61,002 nt of DNA, from contig JAGFNK010000319.1 in NCBI GenBank assembly GCA_025769875.1, forward strand, positions 1 through 61,002, read 5' to 3'. The notes under the pieces are model-generated. The model was not told the DNA's origin and did no database searches. It saw only the letters and a list, made by a program, of their open reading frames with translations. Origin of the DNA: Russula earlei (taxonomy: Eukaryota > Basidiomycota > Agaricomycetes > Russulales > Russulaceae). The position numbers and the translations under genes are program-made. Positions 20,895 to 31,659 of this stretch are shown piece after piece. Numbering within the stretch: position 1 is the stretch's first letter; every line of letters starts with the position of its first letter.

Positions 20895-21384
20895 TTGCTC
20901 CACAATGCGCTCAGTAAGCCTGAAACTTGACACAAGCAAGTTTATGCCTCTGTAGTCCTATTGGATGGTACCAAAGAGTCTAGAATAGTCCCAGTTCTTT
21001 GTAATTGACCCTGTACACTGTATATAAGCCCCAATGAAGTATGGCAGTCGTCAGACTGTCCATTTGTGATACTCTCATCTTCCTGGGTACTCCCCTGCGA
21101 CCACTCAGTCTAAAGTCCTCCCTCGTCCTCAAGGTACTCTTCAATGACCGCCTTGTTTAAAGCCCCTCGCTGCACTGGCCTCTACTCTTCACCTCTGCCT
21201 CCTGCAACATGTACCAGTCCCCATCTGGTATCTTCTAGTCGTTTGGCTTGTCCTCCTGTTCAACGCTGTTTACGCCGCGTACCGTCTGTTCCAACCCTTG
21301 CCCACCTGCTCCTGAGTCCTTAGTGATCAGCAGTACATGTCTTGACACCTTAAGTAAGCTGCATGGTTGATGGGTCAGTGACAG

Positions 21385-22735
21385 TCAGTGTTGGTTATTA
21401 AGGGGTTAATAAAGCCTCAATTTGTTCTTAAGGCCTTAAAGGTTAATAATAGCTTAATATTAAGGGTATTTTAAGGGCTTAAGATCTCAAATTATGAGTG
21501 CTACCTATGCCCCATAATTGTCACCCAATCCCTCAAGAGCACCATCATCGGGTTCTTCGCTATCATGCTGGGCATGCAGAGGTTGAAGCTGAGGCTATGA
21601 AATGAGACAAATCTAGCATGGTTGACAAGACTCAGAGCACAGTGGTGGCAGCTGACAGGACTGAGGCTGGAGTGATGGGGCAGGCGACCCCAGGATGTTG
21701 AAGGATGAGATCATGGCCACGACCAGGTATATGAGATAAGAGATTGGAGCATTACCCATGAAAGGTGGTGGTGTGCACAAATCAATCGGAGATGGTGAGA
21801 GAGAAGAAAGGAAGAGAGGTGATTTCTAAAGGAATCACACAAAATGAAGAGAGGAGCTAATGCACTCAAGGTGAATTCATTTGGTTGTTGTTGCTCTTGT
21901 CCTCATGACAAAGGTGGGTTAAATACATGGATGGCCAGGGGCAGAGCAAGACAGTATCATACTACTGAATTGAGCATAGTCCAACACAGTTGAGTAAAAA
22001 GGAGTAAAAGTATTCTGAGACATTTGGTTTTCTATGTATTGTTAAATGTGAGGTGTTGTCACATAATCCTAAGATGAAAGAGGGTCAAAATGATTCCTAA
22101 TGAGATATAGTACAAACACAGGAGTCAGGTATGAGTGTATGTGCATTTGGAAATCATGGCGTTGAGGCAACATGCATAACAAACTAGACCTGAAAAGGGG
22201 GTAGTGAAAGTTCTGAAGGCTGTAAGTATGGTAAGTTCAAGTCTGAGAGAGCAGGTAAGTACTGTAAAAGGGTATATGAGGTGTGACTGGTGGCAATGAG
22301 TGGGCACTAGTTGGCAAGGCAGAGGTGCTGCGCAGGTAGGCTTTGTCTTGAGTGTTGTAGCCTTTTGCCTGATGAGGCAGTGGCGGGTGGGCATGCAGGT
22401 GTGCATGGATGGTAGCGACATCGGAGACAGAGGAGAGGGCATGTGCATCAAAGGCGAGAGGCGGAGGGTATAGTGGCATTTGTGTGTGTGGCATTGGAGG
22501 GAAGGAAAAGATGGGCCACTCTCGTGGTGGGTGTGTGACGCTTGGTCAGCGTTGGCAAGTCCGGCCCGATCCACGTCCAAGCCCGCAACTCGCCTTAAAA
22601 TGCAATATTTTATTAAGCCCATATTAAGGCTTCACAATTTTGTCGATGTATATCAAGGGTTAACTTAAGGGTGTTATTAAGCCTTAACCTTAATTAAGCC
22701 CTAAGCCTTAAGACCAACATGGTGACAGTATGGTA
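21385..22735. repeat. TTAAGG-rich element-like region
   Basis: Both ends carry imperfect inverted TTAAGG/CCTTAA clusters (21390-21485 and 22600-22715), with outer TGTTGGT and ACCAACA. The interior (21560-22560) has scraps resembling J-type retroelement sequence, such as GCTGAGGCTA words and a GAAGAGAGG tract. No TSD was found and no convincing gene. The 22125-22627 ORFs on both strands overlap and are not supported. Confidence 0.4.
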
Positions 22736-22921
22736 TGGTGGTGAACAGCCCTAGATACTGCACCTCATATGGGTACCACAATACCGAATCAACAGAGTTG
22801 AGACTGGAAAAACCGGGAAACCATCAAAGTGCATCAAGCCATCTATATACAAGGGATCACGATGTGATCGGGATTTTCACTGATGGCAATGACAGAGCCA
22901 GGGGACTTGCCAATGAGTATA

Positions 22922-24535
22922 CTGTACTAATACGACCAACTCTTCATAGCTTGTGACATGTGACAGATTTCGATGACCGACTGACTCTTCAAAGTTGGGA
23001 AAACCGTGTGACAAGTCCCACATCTCTTCAAAGCCCTGATTGGGCCGAGAGGCAACATGTGACATAACATCAGGGATGGCGGTCTGACACACAACTTGAG
23101 TGCGAGTCGGGATTTGAACATTAAATCCTTGTTGAAAATGTTGTGTGCTTTGAGGACCGTGCAGCTACAACCATGACTGCACTGAACAGCTTTATCCCAA
23201 TAGATGTCCATCAAGCCCTCCTCCCAGATCCCAGTCATGAGGCATCAAAAACACTTCACGAGCTTGTTACAGTTGTGAGCCCGCTGGCCAGGAAACTCAC
23301 ATGACTTGTACCGTCTCCCTCCCGCGCCACGCGTTCACCCTCCCTTCGCCCTTCATTTCCTTTTCCTTTCCTTCTCTCTCACGCACTCACCTCTCAATGA
23401 CATCCCTGCCGCGGTCCTCACCCCATGTCAGCAGACTACAACAATGGCTCAAGTCGATCGCCGTCGACGTAACTCACCTCGGTTCCAGCCCACTCGTCCC
23501 TCAAGCATCATCCTCGCCTGCCACATGTCCACGCACGGACATGAATGACACACGTACGTTATCATCAACGCGCTACGCGAGGGCTCGCTGCCCATAGCGT
23601 CTCGCCCCCGACGTCATCGCCTCACGCTCGCGGATTCGCAGTAGGAAGATCAGGATTCTGGAGTAGCACTTTTGTATTTAAGTAGCTACCATCCTGTACA
23701 GTAGCTTAGGGAATCAAATCAAGAGCTTCTGCATCTGCGTTAACCCTCTCATGTGCCAAAGAACACCTCAACTCCCTCAAAATCTCCCGCCTCTCTTTCA
23801 AGAACACACACACTCTCTCTCTCTCGCTTGCGCGTCGCGTTCCAGGCACGATCCCTGCTTGCTCTCAGCTCCTCCCTGTCCGTACCCGCCCTTGGATCAA
23901 GCCCCACGAACTCCCCGTGCCCTGACCTGGCACGCTATACAGTGGACCCAACGTTTTGGGTGGAGATCACACAGCCAATTTCCCGAGGTGGTGTGCCCCA
24001 CCATGCACCTCCTACACTTACTTCCCTCGAACAAATGGAGGACCTTGAAGAGAGTGCTATTGATATTCATGGTGATGACGGCGGAGTTCCCATGACAGAC
24101 ATCGTTTCCACGCATACACAACTTGAATGCTCTGACTCTATGGATTGCGATGATGATGACGAGCTGTACATACCAGGAGAAGAAGGCGGCCTTGTTTTAA
24201 CTGCAGATGCAGAGTGTGCTTCAGTGGAGTCTGTTCAAGGTGAGGTAGTTGATACAACTCAGGCTAGTCAAGCTGTAGAAGGACATGGTAAGCATAAGAA
24301 GTGTGCAAACATCCTCTATTCCTCCAAATTTTGGGTCGCGAATGATGGGAGTGACACAGACAACAAATTTAGGCACTTTTTTATAATAAATAAATGAATA
24401 TTCCCATTTAGGAAATTTTTTAACGATTTTTGTCACAGTCTTCATAACTGGTTGTGACCTGTGACCTGAGCCATATCTCTTCTCTTCAGAGGGGGCTTGT
24501 GACGCGTGACTGAAGAGTTGGTCGTATTAGTACAG
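22922..24535. mobile_element. TA-flanked element with non-transposase ORF
   Basis: Ends are exact inverted repeats CTGTACTAATACGACCAACT (22922) and their complement ending at 24535. Both are flanked by TA (22920-22921, 24536-24537), fitting Tc1/mariner/pogo-type transposition. Inside are GC-rich stretches, a TATA-like TATTTAAG near 23678 and an ORF at 23753-24397. No transposase motif is present, so it would be non-autonomous. Confidence 0.65.
23753..24397 (+). CDS. Hypothetical acidic protein inside TA-flanked element
   Basis: Open frame of 214 codons about 75 bp downstream of a TATA-like box. The first 60 residues are Ser/Pro/Leu-rich. The middle is acidic (CDDDDELYIPGEEGG). The tail holds KHKKCANILYSSKFWVAND and ends within an AT-rich stretch. 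A GGTAAGC near 24290 could be a splice donor, so the last part may be intron. I do not recognise a family. It may be a captured host fragment or the degraded N-terminal part of a transposon protein. Confidence 0.35.
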   Translation: MPKNTSTPSKSPASLSRTHTLSLSRLRVAFQARSLLALSSSLSVPALGSSPTNSPCPDLARYTVDPTFWVEITQPISRGGVPHHAPPTLTSLEQMEDLEESAIDIHGDDGGVPMTDIVSTHTQLECSDSMDCDDDDELYIPGEEGGLVLTADAECASVESVQGEVVDTTQASQAVEGHGKHKKCANILYSSKFWVANDGSDTDNKFRHFFIINK

Positions 24536-24661
24536 TATATATTATAATTACCATCCACCAATTCTCTGTCTTTTCGCCGTGCTGGTGCTGGTTACCAACA
24601 CGAAACTCAATTCTAATTCCACGACTTTGCATCTTTGCATCCACGACCCCGCTCACCATAC

Positions 24662-24998
24662 ATGCGGGCTTTGCCTGTTTTTACCATTTTCTGCCTCGCC
24701 ATTGGCGTGGCTCCCTCATTCGCGGCTCCTGCGAGGTACACCCACTTCTCCAAGTTCTGTTGCATTCCTGGTGTTGATGTTACCTTGCAGCCGCTGGTTC
24801 TCCAACAAGAGTAGTAAGAAAGCAACTGCGGACAATGTTCCAAAACCAAAATCCTCCGGGTCGTTGCGGGGAACCGGGAAAGAATTTGTGAAAATGGCTG
24901 ACTCTGGGGCCAAAAGTTCTGCCACAAAGGAGTATGTTGCGGGCGGCCTGGTCACTAACTTTTTAGGGAACGTCGTGAATGCTGTCTTTTCGACATAA
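24662..24998 (+). CDS. Small secreted protein (candidate host gene)
   Basis: Two exons, 24662-24735 and 24791-24998, are joined by a 55-bp intron (GTACAC..TTGCAG) that keeps frame, giving 93 aa. The N terminus MRALPVFTIFCLAIGVAPSF is a good signal peptide: one basic residue, a hydrophobic core and a likely cut after the Ala-Ala region. The mature part is about 70 aa, rich in Lys, Ser and Gly, with no Cys and a hydrophobic C-terminal stretch (GGLVTNFLGNVVNAVF). No domain is recognised. A TATA-like TATATATTATAA starts at the edge of the upstream TA-flanked element (24536), about 115 bp before the ATG. It is the only plausible non-transposon gene I see. The exon model rests on splice consensus alone. 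Confidence 0.5.
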
Positions 24999-25162
24999 CA
25001 GGGGAAAGTTGTTGGAAGGAATAGGTAGCGTTAAATCCTCCGAGACCCGTGTCGAGAGGTCTCGTGATAAATTCAATATTACGATCGAGGATTATAATGT
25101 TCGAGCACTGAGCTAGGGTACAACAAACAGGAATCTATTACACGATGTGCCCCCAAACAGGC

Positions 25163-25477
25163 TCATGCAGCGTCCCTTATGTGGCTCTTCGCGGTGCCCT
25201 CCGTGGCGCACGACCACGCAACAGTCATCGCCTCGCCTGGAGCATCCTCCTCCTGCTCTCGTTCGGCATTATGCAACAGCAATGCGGTGTTACGCTGAGC
25301 AGTCCGCTCGACGATGCCGTCGTGGAAGCGCATGCGAAAGAGGACGTTCGCGTTCATGAAGAGTCCCTTTGAGAGAGAACGCGATGAACTGTGCGCCGCG
25401 GAAGCGTGTGCGAGAAGGGCTAGCGCTTCGTCGAGAATAATATACATCGGCGCGGAGTTGAACTGCAGCAACGCCAT
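25163..25477 (-). CDS. Hypothetical ORF, weakly supported
   Basis: 104 codons in a GC-richer segment downstream of the secreted-protein gene. It starts MALLQFNSAPMYIILDEALA and contains Ala/His/Ser-rich and Arg-rich parts. Competing frames on the forward strand (25145-25372, 25314-25556) make the choice uncertain. Base composition differs from the AT-rich neighbours, which hints at real or former coding sequence. No family recognised. Confidence 0.2.
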   Translation of the reverse strand: MALLQFNSAPMYIILDEALALLAHASAAHSSSRSLSKGLFMNANVLFRMRFHDGIVERTAQRNTALLLHNAEREQEEDAPGEAMTVAWSCATEGTAKSHIRDAA

Positions 25478-25577
25478 GATGAGCGACAGTACGATGAGTG
25501 ACTCTTTTTATTGCGTTGGTACGTTTCAGGATGGTCCATATGTTGGGTCAGGGTAGACATATGCGTGTTGATCCATA

Positions 25578-26198
25578 CTATCACCTATGGGGAACTCGCC
25601 ATTCCACTACCATCTCGCCGATTTCATTTTCCCCTGTATCTGCTCGAACAACCCCATTTGAAACTTTGTAGTTAAACTATTGAGTGCCATTAATGTCATT
25701 CTAGCAAAGAAAAATGGAGGTCCATTGAGTGCTTTTCGAGTAGTATTTTGGCTGGGGGTCATGCCTGCATCACGCCTTCTGTCAACGGCGGAGTGCGGAG
25801 TTTGATTCCAGCTGGGTGATCACCGTATGCTGACTCGGAGGAGTCTGGTCACCACTGCTGTTTTATCCTCTTAATGCCATGTTACAGGTGGTCCAATCGG
25901 CCAGCACAAGACCATACATATGAGCAGCAGCTACAGGCAGCTATAACAATGATATATATTGATCTTTTACTTTTACTCGTGCAGCACTGGCCCATGATGT
26001 GAACACCGCGTTCTGTACATAGCAAGTCCTGGATTTCATTCGATAATGCTACTCCATTACAACTGTTTTCCCTAGTCCCCAATAAATACATTCATCCTGG
26101 GCGGACTTTAATTTGGCATGTGTTACATGTCCGTTACTTTTGTGACATTTGTGACTGGTGAGATGGTAGTGGAATGGCGAGTTCCCCATAGGTGATAG
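25578..26198. mobile_element. 621-bp TA-flanked MITE
   Basis: Perfect inverted ends of about 45 bp (CTATCACCTATGGGGAACTC.. and its complement) with TA at both sides (25576-25577, 26199-26200). The interior is non-coding. The structure fits a Tc1/mariner-type MITE. Its ends do not match those of the pogo element that starts 67 bp away. Confidence 0.78.
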
Positions 26199-26265
26199 TA
26201 TGTGTACGTGAGTGAAGATTGAACGGATGACGTAAGGTGATGGGTATGGTCCTTAGCTGATACTA

Positions 26266-29200
26266 ACCCTGCCATGTAGTTCGGATGGGCACCCTTGTTT
26301 GGACACTTGAGATCTCTCCCTCGATTCAAGCTCAATCAGCATAAAACTTCTCATAGCACTTACTATACTGTATCTTAATGTATCCAATATATTTTTTTGC
26401 TGAAAGCCTTTGTGGTTCGTTGAGATCAAAAAAATAGCAGGTGGTCATGCCTGCCGTCCAATGCCACATCGGAGTTTCTATGGTTCCAAAATAGGTTAGA
26501 TATGGATCTGGTGATCACGGCAAGCTATAGACATAAAAGGAAATGACCAATTACTTAATGACATCTTATCTATAGCAGCACACATACTGTACGCGTTTAT
26601 AGTAGCACAACGTGACACAACACGCTAGTGCACTAGCGCAAATGGAGTTTGCATATCACGTCGCGTCTCTGTTGACTGTTAAACCATGCCACCTGTGAGA
26701 CAGAAAACAACACACCAGCGAGATAAGCATACAAATGACCCAAACTACGAAAACAACATTCAAGCAGCGATCCAAGGCATCAACTCAGGGAGATATAAAT
26801 CGTTTAGAGCTGCTGCAAGGGACACAGGAGTAAGTTGCAATGGAACATTCACATCACTTCTACTTAACAGGCAACCTAGATCCCACTCTCAACTCTGACA
26901 GATCGTGCTAAGGGCCACCATGCAAGTTATGCTGAAGGAGCTGCCAAAAGGCAACTGCTTGATGCTCCACAAGAAGCAGAACTTATCCATTGGGTCAAGC
27001 AACGAGCATCAATGGGTGCGCCTTATACTGCAAAGGAGATTCAAGCAGAGGCTTCTGCGATCTTGGACAAGAATGTGTCAAAGAGATGGCACAGAAACCT
27101 AGCCAAACAACATCCAGATCTGTGCTCTGCAAAGCCTGTACAACTTGATCCAAAACGCACCAAGAACTTCAATAAAACAGTCATTGGCGACTACTTCAAG
27201 AAGCTAGAAGGGCTCCATGCAAGTTTCCCTGGTGGGATCCCCCCAGAACACATCTGGAATATGGATGAGAAGGGGATACAAATGGGAGGTGGTCGAAAAA
27301 AGAGTGGAAGGAAGTACTACTATCTCAAGAGCCAGCGGACTAAATATTGCCTCCAGAGCGATAATCTGGAGCTGGTTACAGTGATTGAATGTGTTTCAGC
27401 TGCTGGAGAGGTGGTTCCACCATTGTTCTGTCTCCAAGATGGCTGCATGCCTGACATGAGACACTATCTTTGGGATGATGAGTGGGGCAGGTATGTGCCT
27501 TATCAGTTGGTCATGTGTATTAGTTTCTGATGATCAATCAAGTCTCTATGTGTCCAAATCAGGATGGACTGATGCCTTCAATTGCGAAAATTGGATCTGC
27601 CAGGTCTTTATCCCATATGCAAAGGCACATCAAGTGGACAATACAAAGCCCATTGTCCTCACAATGGATGGACATCATACACATGAAATGCCCCAAATAA
27701 AGCAGATGATCTATGAACATCTTGACCAGGAAAACATTGAAATAATCATATTCTGCTTTCCTGCCAAGACCACACATAAATGCCAGCCATTAGATGTGAA
27801 GATCTTTGCATCTGTTGATCGCAAATGGCAGGACACTTGTGCTGATTATGCCAGGCGTGGAATTCCGATCAATCGGTTTACAGTGATTCCTGCATATATC
27901 CATGGTACTAGGGGTGCCTTCACCAAAGATCTCATCGCTTCAGCATTCAGAGCAACTGGCCTCTACCCTGTCAACCATGCAGTCTTCACTGAGGAAGATT
28001 TCGCTCCGAGTCACGCCTCATCCACAATCTCACATGTACCCACATCATTCCCATCCGAATTCCCCTCATCCGACCCAATAGATACCTCAGATAATGATTG
28101 GTGCCCAAGATCGGACTCAGATTACTCTGATCCTGGTGACAGTGACCAAGATATGAATGCATCGGATCCAGATCTTGTGGAATCAGCTGATGATCCTCCA
28201 CAATCTGATCTGCCAGTTGAAGCGACAGATGTGGAGCCTAGAGATGCTGCTTCTGGATTCATGATCACCTTAGCCAATCTGGAGTCAGAAGCACATCATA
28301 TAACACGCTCTACAACAGCTGATCTTGCGATCAAAGCACTGATAACTCCAAAAATCATCTCATTCGATGAAGATAGATCACTATCTCACAAGGATCTCTT
28401 AACAAAACTAAGGCTGGTCCGGACACAGCTCCTCAACACCCAGCAAGCCCTTGGTCATACCATCTCCCAGCTTAGTGCAGCAAATGCACACTGCACCTCA
28501 ATCAACTGAGAGCTGCAGTTTGTCAGGGTGCAGCTGGACAATGTACAGAAAAGGAAGCAGCGTGGGTCGACAAAGATCAAGGCACACTTTGTAACATCAA
28601 GAGGACTCCATGCCGAATTTGAGAAGGAGGATGCTGAGAGAGCTGAACGTGAACACATTGCTGCTGAGAAGCACCAGAAACGAGAGGCTGAGCAGGCACA
28701 ACATGAACTTCAAGTTGTGCATGATGCTTCAAATCAATCATTCAAAGGACGGCTGGCTTCTTATAAGAAGGACGATCTCCGAGCACTTGCCCTTGCTCTC
28801 GGGCTGTCAGATAAAGGTGCAAATGCAGAAATACTATCTCACATCAAGGGTCACTTTGATCAACACCCAGATCTTCAGATCAATCCACGGTTTTCTGGGT
28901 TATTCACTCGATCATCACATCACACCACTCATGACACAAGCATCACTAAGGCACCATCAGACAAAGAATCTTGTGTGGAACCCTCCCCAACTCATTTACA
29001 ACCTGCTGATGCAAATACAGCCTCAATTTCGTATGGCGTTTGGCTCAATTACGCCCATCAGTACCCCACATATGTGTCTTATCAACCCGGGTCGCATCTT
29101 CCCGGGCCACATCTTCCCGGGCCAGTTCCAAATCTTGATTCTAATCAGTAGTCATTAAAACACTTCCTCATAACTTTACAAAGTCACTCATTTTGATTGA

Positions 29201-29395
29201 TATCACACTTAAAGGCCATCTAATTGATATATCTATATCTAATGTATATACAATTGGTACAACTGAGTAGCGTGCATTTCACGCATTTAGCAATTGCTGA
29301 GCGGGGTTACATCTTGGCTTGGCGGAGTTACAAACAAGCCCATGACATGTGTGACTGTCCGAACAAGGGTGCCTGTCCAAACTACATGGCAGGGT
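26266..29395 (+). mobile_element. Nearly intact pogo-like transposon (copy 3)
   Basis: Imperfect inverted ends ACCCTGCCATGTAGTTCGGA (26266) and their complement ending at 29395, both flanked by TA (26264-26265, 29396-29397). It carries one forward transposase gene, 26686-29151. It is 3130 bp with no nested insertion, unlike the other two pogo copies here. Confidence 0.88.
26686..29151 (+). pseudogene. Pogo-like transposase with one premature stop
   Basis: Exons 26686-26829, 26880-27490 and 27543-29151 have 50- and 52-bp introns that keep phase. The nominal length is 787 codons. The N-terminal psq/CENP-B HTH spans the first intron. The DDE-1 catalytic Asp residues are D177 (WNMDEKG), D294 (TMDGHHTHEM) and D336 (CQPLDVK). 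Next come an acidic linker, a coiled coil (about 515-650) and a SAP-like segment near 656-700 (SYKKDDLRALALALGLSDKG). Codon 574 (28507-28509) is TGA, where a CGA codon seems likely, so a single C-to-T change separates this copy from an open frame. The stop lies after the catalytic core, so a shortened protein might still be made. Confidence 0.8.
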
Positions 29396-29780
29396 TAGTA
29401 CCGACTGAATAAATATCCAGTTCTCACCCAGGTCGAGCTGGGAGCTTAGCCGAGCCGAGTTGGAGCCAGTAAGTTATCTGGCTCGGCTCCAATGAGCCCA
29501 CAATGTGGCTCGACCCCGCTCATCCGAGCGAGTCGGCGCAACAACAGCCCCCTCCCCACCCCACACATCACGGAACAACGAGAAGTCGGGAGACGGAAGA
29601 ACCCCCAATACCTGATCAAATCGAAGGGACGCCCTGTCAGTGACAGCACATGGGTGGACATCCAATACCCCAGAATCCTACCGTTACAAAGTATCACCGA
29701 TCTCAGTGACCGGGCCTCCCCATACGTATTACGTATAAAGTCCAAGCCTTCCCAATGACCATAGCAACACTAACGATAAC
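29396..29780. other. GC-rich unassigned stretch
   Basis: Contains repeated GAGCCGAG/CTCGGCT words (29440-29535) and a TATA-like GTATAAAG near 29734. No supported gene. Confidence 0.35.
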
Positions 29781-30706
29781 ATGCCTCCCAACTCCCCCCC
29801 CATCCCCCCCATCAACATCTGCACCCCGGAGCCCACCAGCAGCCTGACCTCCCCTCGATTGGTGGCGGCCCTCTTGGCGGGTCGCCCTGACCTCGAACCA
29901 ACAACCCTCCGAGGCATCCTCGTATCCCTCCCACAAACGGTGGCCAGTCATGAGGACGCATTAGCAGGCCAGAGTCGCAGCCCTGGAACACGTCGAGGAC
30001 CAAGGACTCGAACAAGACGACCGTATCACTGGCCTACTTGCCCAAATTGAAGCTCTCTCTGAGCTGGTGGCTGAGGAAGCCCAACGATCCAAGGAGTGCC
30101 CCGACGGATACGCCCCCAACCTGGGACGCATCCCCGACTTCCGGATGGGGGGAAACGCGTCCTCGCCCGGTCCGTACGCCGCCATGCACACTCCCCTACA
30201 GTCATCATGGGCCTCCCAGGGATGGGCGTTGACAAGCAGGAGGTGGCAGTCGAGTTATATGCTGCCCCAGAGGATGACCCCGCAGGACCCATCGACGCGC
30301 TCCCTGGGTGGCTGCTCAAACAGCTGCGCGCTAACTCTCTCACTTGTCAACGGGTCTACGAAGAGGCCTTCAAGGCCAACGACTTGGGCCTGGCGGCCGA
30401 CGTTCACCGTTTCCACGCCTGGGACGAACAGATCGACGGCATCAACGCACGAATGACCTCATTGGAGGCCGAGTTGCGCATTGCTTGAGAAGCCCAGCTA
30501 CGTTGTAGGTATCGCATCGAGGCCTCCCGCCTTCCCGACAAGGTGGCCCATCTCCAAGTGGTCTGGGACGAACCCGAACGCCCACGAGGCGTGGTCATGA
30601 CCGGATGGAGGCGTGCTGGGTCGGGACCACCCATCTTCGAGGAGGGTGATGACATCGAGCAACAGGTGGTCAGGGGAAAGGACGGGCGTAACGTGCTGGC
30701 ACAATG
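29781..30706 (+). pseudogene. Frameshifted coiled-coil protein relic
   Basis: From the ATG at 29781 a Pro-rich start (PPNSPPIPPINICTPEPTSS) leads into a helical region. The likely coding path changes frame near 29970 (VEDQGLEQDDRITGLLAQ) and again near 30200 (WLLKQLRANSLTCQRVYEEA). It meets a TGA at 30486-30488 and continues in frame to a stop near 30706. Composition is GC-rich and heptad-like. It may be a gag or accessory protein of a retroelement: a TATA-like GTATAAG and a CT tract follow at about 30756 and 30816. Family unknown. Confidence 0.4.
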
Positions 30707-31106
30707 ACTCCTAATAAGCCGGGGTTGACCCGAGGAAGTGCGGTGGCGAGCAGTGTATAAGAAAGGTAGGGCTCATCTAGTAGGAGGCAAGCTTTGTTGC
30801 AATCCACAAAGCTCTCTCTCTCTCAGGGATTCATGGGACGCATTCTCACCTGACCTAATCGACTCGCACCCTCTCAAATCCTGAACATCACACGCGGCGA
30901 TGACATAGAGCGAATTAGTGGGAGTAGATCTAACGTTTCTGGGACGTACCAATACCCGGAGGCATTGGTACGAGCATTGATTCGGCTCACAACACAACAA
31001 CGGCTCTCGGGCGGCCCTCATGCGCCCGAGCTCATACCGTTATGTCCTGTAGTGGGTTGGCGGCGTTGCCTTCGCCACAGCCGAGGGCTGCAAAGGGCCA
31101 TCACTT

Positions 31107-31454
31107 ATGCTTTCCAAATCGTCCACTGGAGGATATCCTGCAACGATACTCCGACTCTTCACCAGTCCCGCTGATGGAATCAAAGTCCGAGTCGAGATCA
31201 TGCGTTCTCACTCACACCCGAATGGCTATACATCTTTTCCGACGACGGACCGACACGAGTTTGTGAGGGAGACCCTCACTCATTCACTTCCCCTCCTTTC
31301 CATCTGCTGCCCTTCATTTACGCACCGGTTTCTTCCATCTTTTGTTGGCTCCTCGATAGATAGATTGCTTGTTCGTGGATCGACTCTGGCCGGAACATCA
31401 TGTGGACGCTTAGCGACGGAAGCAGAAGCGATTCTTTTTCATTTATTGGCGTAG
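31107..31454 (+). CDS. Hypothetical ORF, weakly supported
   Basis: 115 codons with no recognised domain. A second frame (31400-31648) overlaps its end. No intron signals could be fixed. It is listed because composition here differs from the nearby AT-rich repeats. Confidence 0.15.
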   Translation: MLSKSSTGGYPATILRLFTSPADGIKVRVEIMRSHSHPNGYTSFPTTDRHEFVRETLTHSLPLLSICCPSFTHRFLPSFVGSSIDRLLVRGSTLAGTSCGRLATEAEAILFHLLA

Positions 31455-31659
31455 AAATTGTCCTTCTTGTCCTTGTGGTGTTGCACCTAGATATGAATTG
31501 GTGGATTTCGCTCCACCAGAGGCCAAGATGTGCAAAGTGCCTTCATGGCATGAAGTGCTACGCCTCCTGGATCCAAAAAGGTCCAGTACAAATGTTTTGG
31601 AAACCCACCTTTGTGGGGGGACATTACTCAATTAATGGATTGTCTTGATCCCATAGTGA

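Larger units (their letters stand above)
19978..21348 (+). mobile_element. Solo LTR, family B, split by LTR D
   Basis: Starts TGTTATGAACC and ends TGTCTTGACA. TSD CCTTA at 19973-19977 and 21349-21353. LTR D occupies 20220-20766; without it the LTR is about 820 bp. TATATAAGCCCC near 21020 marks the promoter. Upstream is a cluster of CRE-like boxes, including a perfect TGACGTCA at 20794-20801. Confidence 0.92.
17083..21384 (-). mobile_element. Decayed pogo-like transposon (copy 1)
   Basis: Terminal repeats CTGTCACTGACCCACCAAC (17083) and the inverse ending GGGTCAGTGACAG (21384). The left flank is TA; the right flank reads TC, probably a mutated TA. The reverse strand encodes a pogo transposase relic (17285-19660). 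Solo LTR B (19978-21348) is inserted in the outer 5' region, cutting the sequence near the terminal repeat, and carries LTR D inside it. Confidence 0.8.

Noticed and set aside
21385..21490. Telomere-like repeat
   Set aside because: The word is TTAAGG and irregular; fungal telomeres are regular TTAGGG arrays, and this lies between transposons.
22125..22627. Overlapping ORFs on both strands
   Set aside because: Low-complexity His/Pro/Thr-rich frames in a decayed repeat; neither strand is favoured.
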